This document shows, piece after piece, positions 26,521 to 32,008 of a stretch of DNA of 32,008 bases; within the stretch, counting starts at the first letter, position 1; every line of letters starts with the position of its first letter. The stretch is from positions 1-32,008 of the forward strand of contig NZ_JAFAVV010000295.1 in assembly GCF_019242285.1 (NCBI RefSeq). The letters are read 5' to 3'. The DNA comes from Bradyrhizobium sp. (lineage in GTDB: Bacteria > Pseudomonadota > Alphaproteobacteria > Rhizobiales > Xanthobacteraceae). The notes under the pieces were generated by a model that did no database searches, had not been told where the DNA came from, and was given only the letters and a program-made list of their open reading frames with translations. The translations under genes were made by a program, and so were the position numbers.

Positions 26521-27234
26521 CTACGCGACCGCCATTTTCTGCAAGCCCACCAGCCGCGCCACGCCCTTGCGGGCCAACTCCATCAGCGCCAGGAACTCCT
26601 CTTGCGAGAACGGCGTCTTCTCCGCGGTGCCCTGCACCTCGACGATGCGCCCGTCGCCGGTCATGACGAAATTGGCGTCGGTGTCGGCTTCCGAATCCTC
26701 GGCATAATCCAGGTCGAGCACCGGTGTACCCTGGTGGATGCCGCACGAGATCGCGGCAACCTGGTCGCGGAGCACGTTGGTCTTGATCATGTTGCGCGTC
26801 TTCATCCAGGCGACGCAGTCGGCGAGCGCGACCCAGGCACCGGTGATCGAGGCCGTGCGGGTGCCGCCATCGGCCTGCAACACGTCGCAGTCGACGGTGA
26901 TCTGCCGCTCACCGAGCGATTCGAGGTCGATGGTTGCACGCAGCGCCCGGCCGATCAGCCGCTGGATCTCGACCGTGCGCCCGCTCTGCTTGCCGGCCGA
27001 GGCCTCGCGCCGGGTGCGCTCCAGCGTTGCGCGCGGCAGCATGCCGTATTCCGCCGTCACCCAGCCGCGGCCCTGACCCTTCAGCCAAGGCGGCAGCCGG
27101 TCCTCGAGCGTCGCCGTGACCAGCACGTGAGTGTCGCCGAATTTAACCAGGCAGGACCCTTCCGCATATTTGACGACGCCCCGCTCCAGCGACACGGCGC
27201 GCAGTTCGTCAGGGGCACGGCGGCTTGGCCGCAT
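26521..27234 (-). CDS. rph: Ribonuclease PH
   Basis: RNase PH trims tRNA 3' ends by phosphorolysis. It has 237 residues, the normal length. It opens [19 protein letters not shown] and contains [35 protein letters not shown] with the arginines of the phosphate site, [16 protein letters not shown] and [20 protein letters not shown]. The acidic residues near [18 protein letters not shown] bind metal. It is the first gene of the leftward rph-rdgB-hemW unit and is divergent from hrcA; the 161-bp gap between their starts must hold both promoters, but I see no convincing boxes there. Confidence 0.98.
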   Translation of the reverse strand: MRPSRRAPDELRAVSLERGVVKYAEGSCLVKFGDTHVLVTATLEDRLPPWLKGQGRGWVTAEYGMLPRATLERTRREASAGKQSGRTVEIQRLIGRALRATIDLESLGERQITVDCDVLQADGGTRTASITGAWVALADCVAWMKTRNMIKTNVLRDQVAAISCGIHQGTPVLDLDYAEDSEADTDANFVMTGDGRIVEVQGTAEKTPFSQEEFLALMELARKGVARLVGLQKMAVA

Positions 27235-27395
27235 GAAGTCCTCCAGGAAAGTTGACCGGCGGTATGGCTTGCCGAGCTTGTAGGATCGTGTGCGCGGTGC
27301 GGCAAGGCCTTAACCGTCCTTTTCGAGCCGCCATTGACCGCTTGTCACCGGGCCCCCCGCGGGACAGATTATGGGGGGTTGTCAGGGAGTAGAGT

Positions 27396-28484
27396 GTGGC
27401 TCACCATGATCCGATCGGCCTGATTTCGCCGCATGCGGGGCTGGCGCAGCTCAACGAGCGCTCACGCGACATTTTTCGCCAGATCGTCGAAAGCTATCTG
27501 GCGACCGGCGAGCCGGTCGGCTCGCGCAACGTCTCCCGCCTGATCGCGATACCGCTGTCGCCGGCATCCGTGCGCAACGTGATGGCCGATCTGGAGCAAC
27601 TCGGCCTGATCTATGCGCCACACACCTCCGCTGGCCGGCTCCCGACCGAGCGCGGGCTGCGGTTCTTCGTCGACGCCCTGATGCAACTCGGCGATCTCTC
27701 CGAGGCCGAACGACGCTCGATCGAGAGCCAGCTTGCCGCCGTCGGCCGGGCGCAGACGGTGGAAGCGGCGCTGCAGGAGGCGCTGACCCGGCTGTCGGGA
27801 TTGACCCGTGCGGCCGCGGTGGTGCTGACCGCGAAATCCAATTCGCGGCTGAAGCATATCGAGTTCGTGCGGCTGGAACCGGAGCGTGCGCTGGTCGTGC
27901 TGGTCGGCGAGGACGGCCAGGTCGAGAACCGGGTGCTGACCCTGCCGCCCGGCGTTCCCTCCTCGGCGCTCACTGAGGCGAGCAACTTCCTCAACGCGCG
28001 CATCCGCGGCCGAACCCTGGCGGAAGCAAGGCTCGAGCTCGAGACCGCGCTGGCGGAGGACCGCGCCGAGCTCGATCAGCTCACGCAGAAGATCATTGCG
28101 GCAGGCATTGCGGGCTGGTCCGGCGGCGAGAGCGACGACCGCCAGTTGATCGTGCGCGGCCATGCCAATCTCCTGGAGGATCTGCATGCGCTGGAGGATC
28201 TGGAGCGGGTGAAATCGCTCTTCGACGATCTCGAGACCAAACGCGGCCTGATCGACCTGCTCGGGCGCGCCGAGCGGGCCGAGGGAGTGCGGATTTTCAT
28301 CGGATCGGAGAACAAGCTGTTCTCGCTGTCCGGCTCCTCCACCATCCTCGCACCCTACAGCGACGGCGCCGGCCACATTGTCGGCGTTCTCGGCGTGATC
28401 GGGCCGACGCGGCTGAATTATGCGCGGGTCATCCCGACGGTGGATTACGCGGCGCGCATCGTGAGCCGGCTTTTGGGGGGCTAG
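27396..28484 (+). CDS. hrcA: Heat-inducible transcription repressor HrcA
   Basis: HrcA represses heat-shock genes, typically groESL, by binding CIRCE operators, and is itself stabilised by GroEL. It has 362 residues. The GTG at 27396 (preceded by GGGAG) starts the protein. The N-terminal winged helix shows [52 protein letters not shown] and [20 protein letters not shown], all family signatures. The C-terminal part includes [20 protein letters not shown] and [18 protein letters not shown]. No CIRCE sequence (TTAGCACTC dyad) is seen near it. It is followed by a good terminator, so grpE is probably transcribed separately. Confidence 0.97.
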   Translation: MAHHDPIGLISPHAGLAQLNERSRDIFRQIVESYLATGEPVGSRNVSRLIAIPLSPASVRNVMADLEQLGLIYAPHTSAGRLPTERGLRFFVDALMQLGDLSEAERRSIESQLAAVGRAQTVEAALQEALTRLSGLTRAAAVVLTAKSNSRLKHIEFVRLEPERALVVLVGEDGQVENRVLTLPPGVPSSALTEASNFLNARIRGRTLAEARLELETALAEDRAELDQLTQKIIAAGIAGWSGGESDDRQLIVRGHANLLEDLHALEDLERVKSLFDDLETKRGLIDLLGRAERAEGVRIFIGSENKLFSLSGSSTILAPYSDGAGHIVGVLGVIGPTRLNYARVIPTVDYAARIVSRLLGG

Positions 28485-28494
28485 CGCCACAACT

Positions 28495-28520
28495 GCGCCC
28501 GATCACGGGCGCTTGATTTT
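28495..28520 (+). terminator. Rho-independent terminator after hrcA
   Basis: GCGCCCG (28495-28501) pairs perfectly with CGGGCGC (28506-28512) around an ATCA loop and is followed by TTGATTTT. It lies 10 bp after the hrcA stop. Confidence 0.7.
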
Positions 28521-28540
28521 CGCACCCCAAAGCACGATAT
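28512..28540 (+). promoter_or_regulatory. Possible sigma-32 promoter of grpE
   Basis: CTTGATT (28512-28518) and ACGATAT (28534-28540) are 15 bp apart, close to the heat-shock pattern CTTGAAA-N13-17-CCCATNT. The -35 element overlaps the last base and T-tract of the hrcA terminator. The distance to the grpE ATG is 51 bp. Matching is by eye only. Confidence 0.42.
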
Positions 28541-28591
28541 CCCGGCCGACAAACACCCCACCCATTCAGCCGATGTTCGAGAAGGCCCTCC

Positions 28592-29221
28592 ATGACCGAT
28601 CACGACCTGCAGAAGAATGATCCGGTGAACCCGGGGCAGGCGAGCGAACCCGTGGTTTCGAAGCCCTACATCATGCCCGATGACCCGGAAGCCGGGGCGG
28701 CGGAAGCGTTGGCCAAGGAGGTGGCGGAAGCACGCGACAAGATGTTGCGCACGCTCGCCGAGATGGAGAATCTGCGCAAACGCACGAGCCGCGAGGTCGC
28801 GGATGCGCGGACATATGGCATCACTGGCTTCGCGCGCGATGTGCTCGAGATCGCCGACAATCTGCAGCGTGCACTCGACGCGGTGCCGGCGGAGGCGCGC
28901 GCCTCCGCCGAGCCCGGCCTGAAGGCGCTGATCGAGGGCGTGGAGCTCACCGAGCGGTCGCTTCTCAACACGCTGGAGAAGAACGGCGTCAAGAAGTTCG
29001 ATCCGTCGGGCGAGAAGTTCGACCCGAACTTCCAGCAGGCGATGTACGAGGTGCCCGATCCGTCCGTCCCTGCTGGCACGGTCGTGCAGGTGGTGCAGGC
29101 GGGCTTCATGATCGGCGAGCGGGTGCTGCGGCCCGCTTTGGTCGGCGTGTCGAAGGGCGGCGCCAGGGCGGCGCCTGCCGCTCCCGCCGCCAATGGCAAC
29201 GAGCCGACCGACGCGGCCTGA
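28592..29221 (+). CDS. grpE: GrpE, nucleotide exchange factor for DnaK
   Basis: GrpE releases ADP from DnaK and acts as a thermosensor of the DnaK cycle. It has 209 residues. The ATG follows AGAAGG. A charged, flexible N-terminus (to about 45) leads to the long coiled coil ([39 protein letters not shown]). Next come the four-helix region ([19 protein letters not shown]) and the beta-wing ([51 protein letters not shown]), all typical. The C-terminus is alanine-rich. It is separated from hrcA by 107 bp carrying a terminator and a likely heat-shock promoter. Its partner dnaK lies beyond an oppositely oriented gene. Confidence 0.97.
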   Translation: MTDHDLQKNDPVNPGQASEPVVSKPYIMPDDPEAGAAEALAKEVAEARDKMLRTLAEMENLRKRTSREVADARTYGITGFARDVLEIADNLQRALDAVPAEARASAEPGLKALIEGVELTERSLLNTLEKNGVKKFDPSGEKFDPNFQQAMYEVPDPSVPAGTVVQVVQAGFMIGERVLRPALVGVSKGGARAAPAAPAANGNEPTDAA

Positions 29222-29247
29222 TCGGCCTGCCGACCGCTGACGGCCAG

Positions 29248-30186
29248 CTAACCGCGCGGCTGAATTCCGTCGCGCACGGCACGGAAGCGCGGAAACGCAT
29301 CGGACCATTGGTCACGCGGTGCGCTGGCGACGATGCGCAGCGTGCTCGCGCCGCCGAATCTCAGCCACTGCACCACCGTGACCGGCGTGTTGTCCTTGCC
29401 GCTGGTCGCGTCGATCCGCGTCTCGAAGGCCGGCAGGCCGCCGATGCGGATCGGCTCCGACATCGTGATCCGGCCGTCGCGCATGCCGGGAATCTGGGTT
29501 GCGGCTTCCTGCGCGAAACGTGCGCGATCACCCGGCTCTTGCGGGGACGTGCCGACGATGGCGATCACCATGAAGGGGGCGGCCTCGAAACCCTTGGTCT
29601 CGTCGCTATCCGCGAGGACGATGGCGGCTCCCGGTGCCACCGTGCGGACATTCCTGAAATGACTCAGTTCGGTGACGTTGAACGGCATCAGGCCGAGCTG
29701 CTCGTCGACCGGAACGTCCTTGCGGGTCGTGACCGAGGCAAACATCTGGCGGACCGCGTCGTCGGAATAGATCTTGGCCGTATCCTCCGGAACCTGAACG
29801 GCCACGTAGCCGGAGAAGGTGCCGCCCGAGACGATCATCGAATAGCGTTTCACCGCGGTGGCGCCGTCTTTCGCGCTCTCGACGGTGTAGTAGGCGGTGC
29901 CGGCTGAGGTTTCCAGACTTTGCGGCCTGACCACGCCCGGCGCAACGGGCGCGGCCTCGGCGGCGCTCTTGACCTCAGTGTAGGCGCCCGGGGGCAGCTC
30001 GGCGACGAGAACCTTGACGTGCTGATCCTCCGACTCGAAGCCGGGGAATGACTTGGCGCGGACCAGACCGATCAGCGGCGTCAACCCCACCCGCTGACCC
30101 GGTGGAAAGGTGGCGTCCGCGGCAAAGGCAGCGGGCATCGCTACAAGGAGCAACGCCACCGCGTTCAATAGTCGAAAGCACTTCAT
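29248..30186 (-). CDS. Secreted protein of unknown function between grpE and dnaK
   Basis: The protein has 312 residues and a clear signal peptide (MKCFRLLNAVALLLVAMPAAFA, cleavage likely before ADATF). The mature part has no motif I recognise. It reads as mixed alpha/beta: VGLTPLIGLVRAKSFPGFES, VKVLVAELPPGAYTEV, GTAYYTVESAKDGATAVKRY, a Ser-rich turn MIVSGGTFSGYVAVQVPED and a C-terminal TVVQWLRFGGASTLRIVASA. The ending, including DQWSDAFPRFRAVRDGI, looks like a compact domain measuring or binding something at the cell surface. It is convergent with grpE (26 bp between stops) and divergent from dnaK. Lipid anchoring is not indicated, so a periplasmic location is inferred. Link to heat shock unknown. 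Confidence 0.8.
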   Translation of the reverse strand: MKCFRLLNAVALLLVAMPAAFAADATFPPGQRVGLTPLIGLVRAKSFPGFESEDQHVKVLVAELPPGAYTEVKSAAEAAPVAPGVVRPQSLETSAGTAYYTVESAKDGATAVKRYSMIVSGGTFSGYVAVQVPEDTAKIYSDDAVRQMFASVTTRKDVPVDEQLGLMPFNVTELSHFRNVRTVAPGAAIVLADSDETKGFEAAPFMVIAIVGTSPQEPGDRARFAQEAATQIPGMRDGRITMSEPIRIGGLPAFETRIDATSGKDNTPVTVVQWLRFGGASTLRIVASAPRDQWSDAFPRFRAVRDGIQPRG

Positions 30187-30568
30187 GAACTACCCCGTCT
30201 GTTCGGACCGCCGGGCGGCCGGTCCACATTCGGTCAAGGCCAGTTTCGGCGCGCCGCTTTTAACGGTTTTCGCGGGCGGACAACAGCCGCGTCCCGCGTC
30301 CCGTGGCCTGCATGGGCACGGACCTTCGCGGCCGCACATGTTAACGAGGTATTATCGATCGGGCGAGCCCACGGCGCTCAGGACACGATCTTCCGTTGAC
30401 GTGCGGTTTCATGCGCCGGGATTGCGGTGTAGTCCTTGCGGGCGGGGGCCCCCCTCCTATATGAGCCTCACCAATCGCAATATCGCGAGTTTTTGATCTG
30501 AAGGGGGTACGGGCTGGGGTGCCATCAGGGCCCTGCCGACCTGCCGCAAACGGAAGGACATGAGGACC
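30187..30568. other. Divergent intergenic region before dnaK
   Basis: This 382-bp gap holds the likely promoters of the secreted protein gene (leftward) and dnaK (rightward). Near its left end an imperfect hairpin (GGACCG at 30205-30210 with CGGTCC at 30220-30225) would lie in the leader of the secreted protein transcript. The right part contains the sigma-32-like promoter and about 100 bp of dnaK leader. I see no gene in it. Confidence 0.6.
30435..30462 (+). promoter_or_regulatory. dnaK: Likely sigma-32 promoter of dnaK
   Basis: CTTGCGG (30435-30441) and CCTATAT (30456-30462) are separated by 14 bp, fitting the heat-shock consensus. The spacer carries a perfect GGGGGCCCCC palindrome (30444-30453). 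The start site would be near 30470, giving a leader of about 100 nt before the dnaK ATG. Confidence 0.55.

Positions 30569-32008
<1,440 letters not shown>

Noticed and set aside
27235..27395. CIRCE operator or heat-shock promoter before hrcA
   Set aside because: No TTAGCACTC/GAGTGCTAA dyad is present, and the CTTG at 27341 has no acceptable -10 partner at the right distance.

Overview
The window reads as chromosomal DNA of an alphaproteobacterium of the Hyphomicrobiales, most likely Bradyrhizobium or a close relative. The basis is high GC (about 65% in a hand-counted line), protein sequences that look bradyrhizobial (HisB/H/A/F/E, HslUV, GshB, DnaK) and the gene order. Naming the genus is inference; no search was run. 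Almost all of it is dense housekeeping sequence. I see no rRNA, tRNA, transposase or CRISPR array.

Left to right: a 5'-truncated mltA and an Smr-domain gene (+) meet a polytopic membrane protein gene (-). Next is a leftward hslV / GNAT acetyltransferase / hslU group. A rightward histidine operon follows: hisB, a DUF2628-like membrane protein, hisH, hisA, two unrecognised small genes of low GC, hisF, hisE, then coaA. A leftward hybrid sensor kinase, a small secreted protein and a YifB/ComM-type AAA+ ATPase come next. A PilZ gene and tadD (+) face a leftward cpaC-cpaD-cpaE set, a partial Flp/Tad pilus locus.

The right third holds rsmI-yraN-gshB (-), divergent from an LppC/LpoA-like lipoprotein gene (+), then rph-rdgB-hemW (-). 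A heat-shock block closes the window: hrcA (+), a terminator, grpE (+), an unknown secreted protein gene (-), and the first 480 codons of dnaK (+), which runs off the right edge. The terminator after hrcA abuts a sigma-32-like promoter for grpE, and dnaK has its own sigma-32-like promoter.

The best candidate for something undescribed is the pair at 8324-8994. A two-helix membrane protein and a 95-residue soluble protein, at 40-57% GC in sampled lines, sit between hisA and hisF with every stop/start junction overlapping, so they are wired into histidine operon translation. The soluble partner has a beta-alpha-beta-alpha-beta pattern that could be a Cas2/SinR-like ferredoxin fold, but this is only a reading of the sequence. 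Other points of interest are the acetyltransferase between hslV and hslU, the incomplete tad locus beside a PilZ gene, and a sensor kinase with one degenerate and one intact receiver.
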